Assembly: GCA_043798715.1 (NCBI GenBank) | Contig: JAZDOK010000055.1 | Coordinates: 1-19,467 of the forward strand | Direction: 5' to 3' | Source of the DNA: JAZDOK01 sp043798715 | Lineage (GTDB): Bacteria > Vulcanimicrobiota > JAZDOK01 | Length of the DNA stretch: 19,467 bases | Shown: positions 1 to 6,643 of the stretch, one piece after another | How the letters are laid out: every line of letters begins with the position of its first letter | Position numbering within the stretch: the stretch's first letter is position 1 | Made by a program: the position numbers and the translations under genes | The notes under the pieces: model-generated | What the model saw: the letters and a program-made list of their open reading frames with translations, nothing else | Told to the model about the DNA's origin: nothing | The model's database searches: none

Positions 1-493
1 GGAAAGCCTTGTCCGCGCGGAAGACGAAGGCCTTCTCCCTGAAGAAGCCGATCAGCCGCCAGCAGGCGATGGCGGTTGTTTCCCAGAAGAGGTACATTAA
101 AATGAGATTGCCGGAATATACCAGACCCATCATCGAGCCCAGGAAGAGCACCACCATGAAGTAGTACTCGTTCTGATATTCGTAGTGGCTTATATAGCCG
201 AAGGAATATAATACAATGATGGCGCCGACGAGGGAGGAGACCAGGGCCATGAAGACGGCCAGCTTGTCCGCCTGGAAGAAATTAGAGCCGATGAGGGAGG
301 AATGGGTGACGAGCACGCTTCCCCCGGAGAGAACCACGGGCGCCAGGAACAGGGAGCCGACGAAGGAGACCAGGACGAACAGGAGTGCCAGAAGGTTGCG
401 CAACTGAACAGAGATGTTCCCGATAAGAGGCAGAAGGCACGACCCAAGCGTCGGCACGAAGACGACCAGTAATAGTATCCATTCATTTTTCAT
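1..493 (-). CDS. NuoL/MrpA/HyfB-family proton-translocating membrane subunit, partial (3' end beyond window)
   Basis: This gene reads leftward from the ATG at 493-491 and stays open for 164 codons to the window edge, so only the N-terminal part is present. Hydrophobic helices lie at about residues 5-25, 33-55, 78-98 and 112-135. The stretch YLFWETTA (residues 134-141) followed by LIGFF (147-151) and a KAF segment corresponds to the WEG...SYLLIGF...KAF region of complex I subunit NuoL and related Mrp and hydrogenase-4 antiporter subunits. Glu138 sits where the proton-channel glutamate of the family is found. A Shine-Dalgarno AGGAGAGAGG lies about 7 bases upstream of the start. The family moves H+ or Na+ across the inner membrane, either within complex I-like or hydrogenase complexes or in Mrp antiporters. 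I cannot tell which complex from the part present. Family placement is good; the precise subfamily is open. Confidence 0.82.
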   Translation of the reverse strand, partial: MKNEWILLLVVFVPTLGSCLLPLIGNISVQLRNLLALLFVLVSFVGSLFLAPVVLSGGSVLVTHSSLIGSNFFQADKLAVFMALVSSLVGAIIVLYSFGYISHYEYQNEYYFMVVLFLGSMMGLVYSGNLILMYLFWETTAIACWRLIGFFREKAFVFRADKAF

Positions 494-824
494 AGCCAAG
501 CCTCTCTCCTACGTCACAAAAATGCGGAATGACGTTTTCTCCGTTTATTAAATTTCTCCTTTTCGGATTAGACGATCTTTTGGAAGCATTTTATACAATG
601 AAAAAGATCCCGTCAAGGCGGGTTTGGGAATTATGGGGACACCATTAGCCGCTTGTTTTTTCGAGGATCTCGCGGGCAAAGGCCCGCGTGCGCTCTATAC
701 CGAACACGTACGCCTGAGAAGGAAAATTCTCGGGAAGGCGAAACTATTTTCATTCAGGCCGGAATCATCCGGGTGGAATTTCTCAAAGAATGCTATAAAA
801 AACAAGGGATTTTAGCTTAAGGAA
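494..824. other. 331-base intergenic region between divergent genes
   Basis: It holds the leader and promoter of the minus-strand NuoL-like gene (about 494-616). Further right are a perfect 7-bp hairpin, CGCGGGC at 671-677 and GCCCGCG at 682-688 with loop AAAG, and a small GAGAA/TTCTC hairpin near 716-731. Neither hairpin has a T-run, so they are not obvious terminators. The short segment at about 630-651 (AATTATGGGGACACCATT) resembles sequence I associate with REP-associated Y1 transposase loci, but no transposase is present. A 63-codon plus-strand reading frame at 624-815 lacks a convincing Shine-Dalgarno and resembles no family I know, so I do not call it a gene. A TATAAA at about 792-797 could be part of a promoter for the HAD gene at 825, but I see no good -35. 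Confidence 0.5.
588..616 (-). promoter_or_regulatory. sigma70-type promoter for the NuoL-like gene
   Basis: On the minus strand, TTGACG (616-611) is followed after exactly 17 bases by TAAAAT (593-588). The start codon at 493 lies about 95 bases downstream, which leaves a leader of roughly 85 nt. The -35 element matches the consensus at five of six positions and the spacing is optimal. Confidence 0.65.
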
Positions 825-1556
825 ATGCGGAACGGAAAATGGAGGAAACTCCTTCTCTTCGACATAGACGGAACCCTGTTGAAATCAGGCCACTCGCGGC
901 ACGGCTTGGCCTTTGAGCATGCAGTCAAAAGGTGCACCGGCCGTGATATACCCCTCAAGGCCGTAGACACCCTCGGTCAGATTGACAACAACATCATTCA
1001 TCAGATGCTGTGCCTGGCGGGCCTCACGCCCGATGAAGCGGAGGCGGCCCTGGAAGAGATCCGCCGGATGATGGTGGAGGATTACCTTGAGAGTGAAATA
1101 GACATGCGCCCCCACGTGCTTCCGGGTGTCCACCCGACGCTTTCAACCCTCCAGATGCGGGGCGATTTTCTCATGGGACTTCTCACCGGCAATCTGGAGC
1201 CTATTGCCTGGCACAAACTCGCGAAAGCGGAACTCCGTCACTATTTCCGGATCGGCGGCTTCGGAAACGAAGGCCGGGAGCGCCGCGAACTGGTGGGAGT
1301 AGTCCGGGAGAAGTGCCGAAAAAATTTCGAACGGGATTTCAGGGAGAAAGAGATCATTATAATAGGGGATACTCCGAGGGATATCGAGTGCGGTCAAATA
1401 AACGGCGCTCTTACGATTGGTGTGGCTACCGGCAGTTTTTCAAAAGACCAGCTCCGTGAGGCCGGGGCAGACCTGGTTCTGGAGGATTTCTCCGAACTTC
1501 AGGACAGGGAAGAAACCGCTCTGTCCCTGGAGGACCTGCTTAATCAAGCAGGCTGA
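825..1556 (+). CDS. HAD-superfamily phosphatase (phosphoglycolate-phosphatase-like)
   Basis: A 243-residue haloacid dehalogenase hydrolase. Motif I is LLLFDIDGTLL with nucleophile Asp13 and general acid Asp15. Motif II is the Thr of LLTGN (Thr121). The motif III lysine is probably Lys131 or Lys134, and motif IV is GDTPRD (residues 171-176). The helical insertion after motif I (residues about 20-105) is a type C1 cap, as in phosphoglycolate phosphatase and beta-phosphoglucomutase relatives. It should remove phosphate from a small metabolite in the cytoplasm; the substrate is not readable from sequence. AAGGA sits immediately upstream of the ATG, a short spacing, but no other in-frame ATG precedes motif I. 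The last 17 bases overlap the 3' end of the convergent HAD gene, which is unlikely to be a close duplicate because motif contexts and lengths differ. Confidence 0.88.
   Translation: MRNGKWRKLLLFDIDGTLLKSGHSRHGLAFEHAVKRCTGRDIPLKAVDTLGQIDNNIIHQMLCLAGLTPDEAEAALEEIRRMMVEDYLESEIDMRPHVLPGVHPTLSTLQMRGDFLMGLLTGNLEPIAWHKLAKAELRHYFRIGGFGNEGRERRELVGVVREKCRKNFERDFREKEIIIIGDTPRDIECGQINGALTIGVATGSFSKDQLREAGADLVLEDFSELQDREETALSLEDLLNQAG
1535..1552. other. Perfect hairpin in the overlapping 3' ends of convergent genes
   Basis: CCTGCTT at 1535-1541 and AAGCAGG at 1546-1552 form a 7-bp stem with loop AATC. It lies inside the last codons of both the plus-strand HAD gene (stop at 1554-1556) and the minus-strand HAD gene (stop at 1542-1540). 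No T-run follows on either strand, so a canonical intrinsic terminator is not supported. It could pause or protect both convergent transcripts. Confidence 0.45.
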
Positions 1557-2214
1557 GATTCCGCAATAAATCGCTTAATTCCATCGGCCTGCTGAGAACG
1601 ATTTTGGCCCCAGCCTCAAAGAGTTCCTCCGCCGGGCGGAAGCCCCAGAGAACTCCGACCGGGAACATCCCGGCGGAAACCGCAGTTTTCATGTCGGTAT
1701 CCGTATCCCCCAGGTAGAAAAACTTTTCCGGGGCAATGCCGGTAATTTTTGCAACCTCGAAAGCCCCCGAGGCGTCGGGCTTCTTTGGCACAGATGGGCG
1801 GGCCCCCAGCACGGGATGAAACGGCCACCGGGAAAGAAACCTCTCAACTGTGGCCCGGGTGAACACATCCGGCTTGTTGGAAAGGATGGAAATCTGAAAT
1901 TTACGCGAGACAAGCCAGTCCAGCATTTCCGGTATGCCTTCGTAGAAGTGAGTCTTGTCCGCCCAGTGCCGGGCGTATTCCTCCCGCACCGCCTCAAGGC
2001 ATCCGGCAATCGTTGTCTCATCGAGTCCTCCCGTCGGAAGAGCCCTGCGCACCAGGATATCCATCCCGTCCCCGATGAAATATTTATATTTCTCCAGGCC
2101 GTGCTCAGGGAAACCTGAGCGGCAAAGCACCCGGTTCACCGAGTCGGCGATATCTTCAAGGGTGTCCAGCAGAGTGCCGTCAAGGTCAAAAAGAACCGCT
2201 CGAAAAGAAGTCAT
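1540..2214 (-). CDS. HAD-superfamily phosphoglycolate phosphatase-like enzyme
   Basis: A 224-residue HAD hydrolase close in length and motifs to Gph/PGP. FDLDGTLLDT gives the nucleophile Asp10 and acid Asp12. The motif II serine is in LSNKPD (residues 111-116), the motif III lysine is in KKPD (144-147), and motif IV is GDTDTDM (169-175). A C1 cap insertion lies at about residues 18-88. The usual Gph reaction is hydrolysis of 2-phosphoglycolate, though these enzymes are promiscuous. The ATG overlaps the TGA of the preceding zinc-ribbon gene by four bases (ATGA), implying translational coupling. It is the last of eight minus-strand genes downstream of the c-di-AMP riboswitch, so it could remove a phosphate in that pathway or act as housekeeping repair. 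The exact substrate is unassigned. Confidence 0.88.
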   Translation of the reverse strand: MTSFRAVLFDLDGTLLDTLEDIADSVNRVLCRSGFPEHGLEKYKYFIGDGMDILVRRALPTGGLDETTIAGCLEAVREEYARHWADKTHFYEGIPEMLDWLVSRKFQISILSNKPDVFTRATVERFLSRWPFHPVLGARPSVPKKPDASGAFEVAKITGIAPEKFFYLGDTDTDMKTAVSAGMFPVGVLWGFRPAEELFEAGAKIVLSRPMELSDLLRNLSLLD

Positions 2215-2948
2215 AAGGGCCTGCCCGTTAAACGCAGATCCGGCTGATGCCGGTTGACCAGATCCCGGATTTTCTGATAGGCATCCTCCGGATTCTCTAT
2301 GTCGTTGACAAAGAACCCGCCCAGAGCGCTGCTCCTGGCGACCCCGGCTTTCTGGGCGGCAGCCAGGAACTGACCAACCCCGGTGAGGGAATTAAGAGCG
2401 CCGCTTTTGACAAGGATGGAAAGCGGTGCCGTGGAAAGGATGATTGTTCCCAGCCCCGACATCTTTTGAAAAACGCTCCTGGTGAGGGTGACTTCCTGGA
2501 TGTTGCGATAGAGAATCGTCCTTAACTGCTTTCCGCCGAATCCCTCCGTAGATTCCAGCCTGTTGGAATAAAAACGGTACTCGGTGGCGGCATAGCTCCG
2601 GGTCTTGTACCAACAGGTCACGATTGGAATTCCAAAGAAAAAAAGGCATCCGAAAAAAACAAAGGGGGACCAGGGAGGCACCGGGAGGTGAAAAGCCTGG
2701 ATGGGGAACGTTGAGAAACCACCGAAAAAGCCGGCGCCCCAGACGGTGAAGAAAAGCTGAAGCGGGAGGACCATGAGGAGCGTAGCCAGTGGCACGAACT
2801 TCGGCTTCAGTGAAAGCTCAAGCAGGCTTGAACCGAAGTCATCATCCGGACTGCTGTCGGGGGCCGAAGAAAAAGCGAGTTCAGCGCCGCAGCTGGAGCA
2901 GAACCTGGCATCCGATTCGAGTTCCTGTCCGCAGTTTTTGCAGAACAT
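2211..2948 (-). CDS. Zinc-ribbon membrane protein with a bacterial PH-like domain
   Basis: A 245-residue protein that opens with a zinc-ribbon: Cys3-x2-Cys6 and Cys17-x2-Cys20, typical of the zinc_ribbon_2 fold. An acidic linker follows (about residues 26-48). Two membrane helices at about 51-72 and 94-113 form a hairpin. The next segment, about 118-180 (YRFYSNRLES..., YRNIQEVTLTRS), has the look of the bacterial PH domain (bPH2/YdbT-like) seen in small membrane proteins, and the C-terminal part (about 195-235) probably completes it. Such proteins have no defined biochemical activity, and membrane-stress or scaffold roles are usually guessed. It starts 6 bases after the DUF4342 gene stop and overlaps the following phosphatase gene by 4 bases, so it is firmly inside the operon. 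Domain reading is by eye. Confidence 0.75.
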   Translation of the reverse strand: MFCKNCGQELESDARFCSSCGAELAFSSAPDSSPDDDFGSSLLELSLKPKFVPLATLLMVLPLQLFFTVWGAGFFGGFSTFPIQAFHLPVPPWSPFVFFGCLFFFGIPIVTCWYKTRSYAATEYRFYSNRLESTEGFGGKQLRTILYRNIQEVTLTRSVFQKMSGLGTIILSTAPLSILVKSGALNSLTGVGQFLAAAQKAGVARSSALGGFFVNDIENPEDAYQKIRDLVNRHQPDLRLTGRPL

Positions 2949-2954
2949 GAGGTG

Positions 2955-3206
2955 CTACTTCTTTTCAACCACGATGGTGCACTTGGTCACCAGGGCCGCT
3001 ATGGCGCCGACCGCGGCCAGGACGGGCGCCACCAGCACCCCCACCGCTCCTAAGGTGAGCGGGAATTCCGCGATGGTCTCGTCTTTCTCGTTCTTGATGA
3101 TGATCCTCCGGGCGTTCCCCTCGTGGATGATCTCCTTTACCTTGGCTAGAATATCATTCCCCGAGATTTTGAATTCCTCTCTTTTTTCCTGCGGATTGTT
3201 CTCCAT
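2955..3206 (-). CDS. DUF4342-like small protein
   Basis: An 83-residue protein that matches the DUF4342 pattern as I know it. It has a helical N-terminal part (KVKEIIHEGNARR, residues 22-34), a strand RIIIKN (34-39), then a hydrophobic Gly/Ala/Val-rich segment at about 52-72 that could be a short membrane helix or buried hairpin, ending in CTIVVEKK. The function of the family is unknown. In many bacteria the domain stands alone or is fused to UBA/TS-N-like modules. Here it sits between the twin-CBS gene (26 bases upstream) and the zinc-ribbon/PH gene (6 bases downstream) on the same strand. An AAAGGAGAAA Shine-Dalgarno precedes the ATG. Base usage is like its neighbours. Confidence 0.75.
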   Translation of the reverse strand: MENNPQEKREEFKISGNDILAKVKEIIHEGNARRIIIKNEKDETIAEFPLTLGAVGVLVAPVLAAVGAIAALVTKCTIVVEKK

Positions 3207-3232
3207 GTTTTCTCCTTTCTTATCTTAGGTGA

Positions 3233-3688
3233 CTATTCCTTCAGGGCTTTCAGAAGGTCGAGCTTCGTGATGATCCCTACAGCCTTTCTCTCCCGCACAA
3301 CGGGTAGGAAGGAAACCCGGGAATTAAGAAAAATCCCGGCTGCCTCGGCGACTGAGTCTTCTTCATCCACTGTGGGGAAACGGCGATTCATGATCTCGCC
3401 CGCGGTCAAAGAGGCGGCCTTTTTCTGCTCTTCCCGGAACTCCTCCATTACCTCCAATATGTCCCGGCGGCTGATGAGGGGGAGGAAGTGTTCCGGAGAG
3501 GCGCATTTAACCAGGAGTTCATCCACGGTAACCATGCCCAGAAGTCGTTCCTCGTTGTCCACCACGGCCACGCCGATAACGGCCTTATCCAGCATGAGGT
3601 TCAGAACTTCCGAGATGGTTGCTTCCGGCCTTACTTTAAAGACCTCCGGGCGCATGATCTCGGCGGCTTTCATATCGAGGTTGAACAT
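3233..3688 (-). CDS. Twin CBS-domain protein
   Basis: A 151-residue protein made almost entirely of two CBS domains forming one Bateman module. CBS1 is at about residues 8-60 (IMRPEVFKVRPEATISEVLNL begins it; MVTVDELL closes it). CBS2 is at about 95-150 (IMNRRFPTVDEEDSVAEAA..., GIITKLDLLKAL). A helical linker at about 61-92 separates them. CBS pairs bind adenosine nucleotides (AMP, ATP, SAM, in some proteins c-di-AMP) and act as sensors. Stand-alone versions often regulate a neighbouring enzyme or transporter. AGAGGAG lies a few bases before the ATG, and only 10 bases separate it from the end of the transporter gene. I infer that it may gate the adjacent transporter. Ligand identity cannot be read from sequence. 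Confidence 0.88.
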   Translation of the reverse strand: MFNLDMKAAEIMRPEVFKVRPEATISEVLNLMLDKAVIGVAVVDNEERLLGMVTVDELLVKCASPEHFLPLISRRDILEVMEEFREEQKKAASLTAGEIMNRRFPTVDEEDSVAEAAGIFLNSRVSFLPVVRERKAVGIITKLDLLKALKE

Positions 3689-3698
3689 CGTTTCTCCT

Positions 3699-4988
3699 CT
3701 ATTGCATGAATTTGAAAAAAATTATGAGGTAGAGCGAGGCCAGGGCGCAGGTTGTCACCGTGATGATGGTGCCTGTTCTGAGCCAGGTTTTTAAAGTGAG
3801 AGGCTCCCGGGTTTTTTCGCTCAACTCCAGGACAATAACATTGGCGGTGGAGCCGATGGGGCTCCCATTTCCTCCAAAACCCACTCCCAGAGCCAGGGCC
3901 CACCATAAGGGGGAGGCAGGTATTCCCTGGGATTCCAGTTGGTGCAGGATGGGAATCATTGCCATCGCAAACGGGATGTTGTCCACTATTGCCGAAAGAA
4001 ATGCCGCCGCCCAGAGGAGGATGATAGAGGCCAAAAGCAGGTTTGAGGCGGCCAGGGACGCCACCTTTTCGGAGAAAGCGGTGAGGAGTCCCGAGGCTTC
4101 CAGCCCGCCCACCGCAACGAAGAGAGCCGCAAAAAACAGAAGGACCGCCCACTCAATCTCCCGGAGTATTTCGTTCAAGTCGGGTTTGACCCAGAGAAGA
4201 GCCGCTACGGCCCCCAGGAGAGCGACAAAGGAAGGTTTGAAGTGAAGGAGGTGGTGGATAAAGAAAAAGAGTATGACTACGGCAAGAACGATCAGGGTCT
4301 TTTTTAAAGCCGCCCCGTCCGATATCGCATCCCCGGGCTTCATTTTCAAAAGCGCCTTCAGGTTCTGAGGGCGCGTTTTCATCTCCCGCCGGTAAATCCA
4401 GAGAAGCAGGGGCACGGTGGCGGCCATGACGAGGAGGACAATCGGGGCCGTGTGCATCAGGAAGTCGTTGAAGGAAAAATGGGCGGCCGACGCAATAAGT
4501 ATGTTGGGTGGATCTCCCACCAGGGTGGCCGTGCCCCCGATATTTGAAAGGAGCACCTCGGCCATCAGGAAAGGGACGGGAGACAGTCCAATCATGTCGG
4601 CGATGAAGATGGTTAGCGGCGCAATGAGAATGATGGTGGTGACATTATCCAAAAACATGGATACAAATGCGGAAAGCAGTCCCAGGAAGACCAGCAGCAC
4701 CCAGGGCTTTCCCCTGGATTTCTGGGCCGTTATGATGGCGAGATACTGGAAAAATCCCGTATGGCGGAGGAGTGCCACCATTATCATCATGGCCAGCAGG
4801 AGGGCCAGGGTGGGAAGATCAATGGCCTGGAAAGCCTTTTCCTCCGAGTAAAAAGAAAAAAACTTCCCCGCCAGCACCATGAGGACGGCTCCGAGCAGCG
4901 CGGCCACGGTGCGATGGACCTTCTCCGAAAATATGAGGGCGAAGGTGAAGACGAAGATTAGGCCCGAGACCCACCAGTGCAATACCAT
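3699..4988 (-). CDS. ArsB/NhaD-family (ion transporter superfamily) permease
   Basis: A 429-residue polytopic membrane protein with 10-12 hydrophobic helices and the inverted-repeat signatures of the ArsB/NhaD/P-protein group. First half: FLDNVTTI (about residues 112-119) and SNIGGTATLVGDPPN (148-162). Second half: AIVDNIPFA and GNGSPIGSTANVI, the matching elements of the second repeat. Family members export Na+ in exchange for H+ (NhaD), export arsenite (ArsB) or carry dicarboxylates. The paired DN and GGTAT...PPN/G(N)xSPIGSTAN motifs fit an H+- or Na+-coupled carrier, but the substrate is not defined. It starts 2 bases after the B12 protein gene and is followed at 10 bases by the twin-CBS gene. 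Under a c-di-AMP riboswitch, an ion or osmolyte role is the natural inference. Confidence 0.87.
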   Translation of the reverse strand: MVLHWWVSGLIFVFTFALIFSEKVHRTVAALLGAVLMVLAGKFFSFYSEEKAFQAIDLPTLALLLAMMIMVALLRHTGFFQYLAIITAQKSRGKPWVLLVFLGLLSAFVSMFLDNVTTIILIAPLTIFIADMIGLSPVPFLMAEVLLSNIGGTATLVGDPPNILIASAAHFSFNDFLMHTAPIVLLVMAATVPLLLWIYRREMKTRPQNLKALLKMKPGDAISDGAALKKTLIVLAVVILFFFIHHLLHFKPSFVALLGAVAALLWVKPDLNEILREIEWAVLLFFAALFVAVGGLEASGLLTAFSEKVASLAASNLLLASIILLWAAAFLSAIVDNIPFAMAMIPILHQLESQGIPASPLWWALALGVGFGGNGSPIGSTANVIVLELSEKTREPLTLKTWLRTGTIITVTTCALASLYLIIFFKFMQ

Positions 4989-4990
4989 GT

Positions 4991-6643
4991 TCAGGCTCCC
5001 TTCCCCTTCTTTTTTCCATGAGAGAGGGACAGTTTCCTGTTTTCCTCAAAAAGGGCTGTCAATCGCTGTTCCTCCCGGATCTCCTTTCCAGAGTTTACGT
5101 CAATGGCCAGGCAGGCGCCTCCGATCATGCTTGTTTCTATACGGCCTCGTGCCGGGGGGCGTTCCCTGAGATCCGGAGCGTCCAATATGCCGTTTTCGAC
5201 GGCTCGTATAAGTGAGCGTGGACCGGCAAGATCTCCTATGGCCTCCAGGATCAACCGGGCTGAAGCCAGGAGGTCTTTTTTTCGTTTCTGCACACGTCGA
5301 TCACCCGTAAGGTCTGGAAAATCCCGGATAGAGTTCCGCAGCATCCCCCTGATGATTCCGCAGCTTTCGATGACCTCTTCCGGACGGGCGACGTGGTCGC
5401 CTTCACTGAAGCCTACGACGTGAAGTATGTGCGGCCGGAGGGCCAGGCTCAGCAAGCCCGATGCGGCCAGTTGTCCCTTGGCAGTGTGCGGATCGGATGA
5501 AAAATGGGCCAGACCGGCCCGGACCTGAGTGAAAACTTTGAAATCCTTGTCTGACAGTGATTCGATCATTTCTTTCTTAGCCAGCATCTTGGCCAGGTCC
5601 ATAACTGGAGATGTTCCTTTGGGCGTGTTGAACATGTACTGGGAAACATAGTGACGAGCGCCCAGCTCCTTTGCATTCCAGGCGGCAATGTAGGCCATGG
5701 CCACGGCCAGTGAATCATGAGCAGACCGGAGGCTCCACTGGTGAGATTCATTTATTTCAACGGGAATTTTCTTCTTCGCATACCAACTGATAACCGAGCG
5801 GTTTTCCCGAAGGGCTTCAAAAAGAGTCCTGCGGGAGCGGCCGTCAAGGATGCTGTACCAGAAAAGGGGTATGACTCCCCAGGCGTTTTTAATGTTTTCC
5901 ACGCTCATCTCGGCCCATTCTGGGAGGTCGTTCGTTCCGCTGTAGCAGCGGAGCAGGGGATAATTACCGCAACGGGTGGCCTGGTAAATGCGCCTGAGGT
6001 CCTCTGCCGAACGCAGAGGCACTCCACCGGCTCCGTCCTGAGCCGGGTCCATTCGTTCTGGGTGAAAGAAGTGCTCCTGGGCGTTCTGATCGGGGCCGAG
6101 AGAGAGGACATCCAGAAGTCCGGCTTCTGCTATGAGGCGGGCACCCTGCACGGTCTCCTCCAGGGAAGGGAGGCCGAAATGATGGCGGAGAAGGGGCACT
6201 GGGTAAGATTTTTCAATCCGTTCCACCAGCGTGGACGGATAAGTTTCTACTTTTTTTTCGCCTTTTTCACCCCGGAGAAAATTTCGGATCTCCTCATCTG
6301 ATTCGATACCGGAAAAAATTCGCGTGAAAAGTCCGCTCTTTCGGGCAGCCTCAGCTGTTGGGGGCGTTCCGCCGAAAAGCAGGGGAATGTTTCGCATGAT
6401 TTTTGTTTTTAGACCTTCGGCCAGTTCCGAGAAGAGTCTCCCGGCGGAACCGGGTGAGAGGCGGTAGCTCACGGCGACCAAGTCAGGTCGTTCTTTCTCG
6501 ATGGCTGAAAGAAGATTCGCGACGGGAACGGCAGGCCCCAGATAAAGCACTTCCCATCCCTCGTCCCGGCAGAGATCAAGAAAGCCGAGGAGGCCGGCCA
6601 CGTGCACGCAGCTTCCCAGGGAAGCGCCGAGTATTTTCTTCAT
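4991..6643 (-). CDS. B12-binding-domain protein with glutamate-mutase E-like barrel
   Basis: A 550-residue protein. Residues 1-120 form a cobalamin-binding Rossmann-like domain with SCVHVAG (11-17), VSYRL (58-62) and FGG (90-92), which correspond to the DxHxxG, SxL and GG motifs. His14 would be the lower cobalt ligand, but the usual Asp two residues before it is Cys12. Residues about 145-550 resemble the TIM-barrel E subunit of glutamate (methylaspartate) mutase. The best resemblance is at the C-terminus, where AVENGILDAP (481-490) and a Gly-rich segment (ending near 515) parallel the AFETGVMD-type tail of MutE. I read it as a single-chain B12-dependent carbon-skeleton mutase or close relative. 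It overlaps the dehydrogenase gene by 4 bases (ATGA). Alternative: a B12-dependent methyltransferase-like or non-catalytic homolog. The domain call is firm; the reaction is inferred. Confidence 0.65.
   Translation of the reverse strand: MKKILGASLGSCVHVAGLLGFLDLCRDEGWEVLYLGPAVPVANLLSAIEKERPDLVAVSYRLSPGSAGRLFSELAEGLKTKIMRNIPLLFGGTPPTAEAARKSGLFTRIFSGIESDEEIRNFLRGEKGEKKVETYPSTLVERIEKSYPVPLLRHHFGLPSLEETVQGARLIAEAGLLDVLSLGPDQNAQEHFFHPERMDPAQDGAGGVPLRSAEDLRRIYQATRCGNYPLLRCYSGTNDLPEWAEMSVENIKNAWGVIPLFWYSILDGRSRRTLFEALRENRSVISWYAKKKIPVEINESHQWSLRSAHDSLAVAMAYIAAWNAKELGARHYVSQYMFNTPKGTSPVMDLAKMLAKKEMIESLSDKDFKVFTQVRAGLAHFSSDPHTAKGQLAASGLLSLALRPHILHVVGFSEGDHVARPEEVIESCGIIRGMLRNSIRDFPDLTGDRRVQKRKKDLLASARLILEAIGDLAGPRSLIRAVENGILDAPDLRERPPARGRIETSMIGGACLAIDVNSGKEIREEQRLTALFEENRKLSLSHGKKKGKGA

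Noticed and set aside
190..486. Ser/Trp-rich minus-strand ORF near the left edge
   Set aside because: It is a frame shadow of the NuoL-like gene, whose true frame starts at 493 and runs off the window.
671..688. Intrinsic terminator
   Set aside because: The stem is strong, but no T-run follows on either strand and no gene ends next to it.
624..815. 63-codon plus-strand ORF before the HAD gene
   Set aside because: No Shine-Dalgarno, no family resemblance, and it spans a hairpin and a repeat-like segment.
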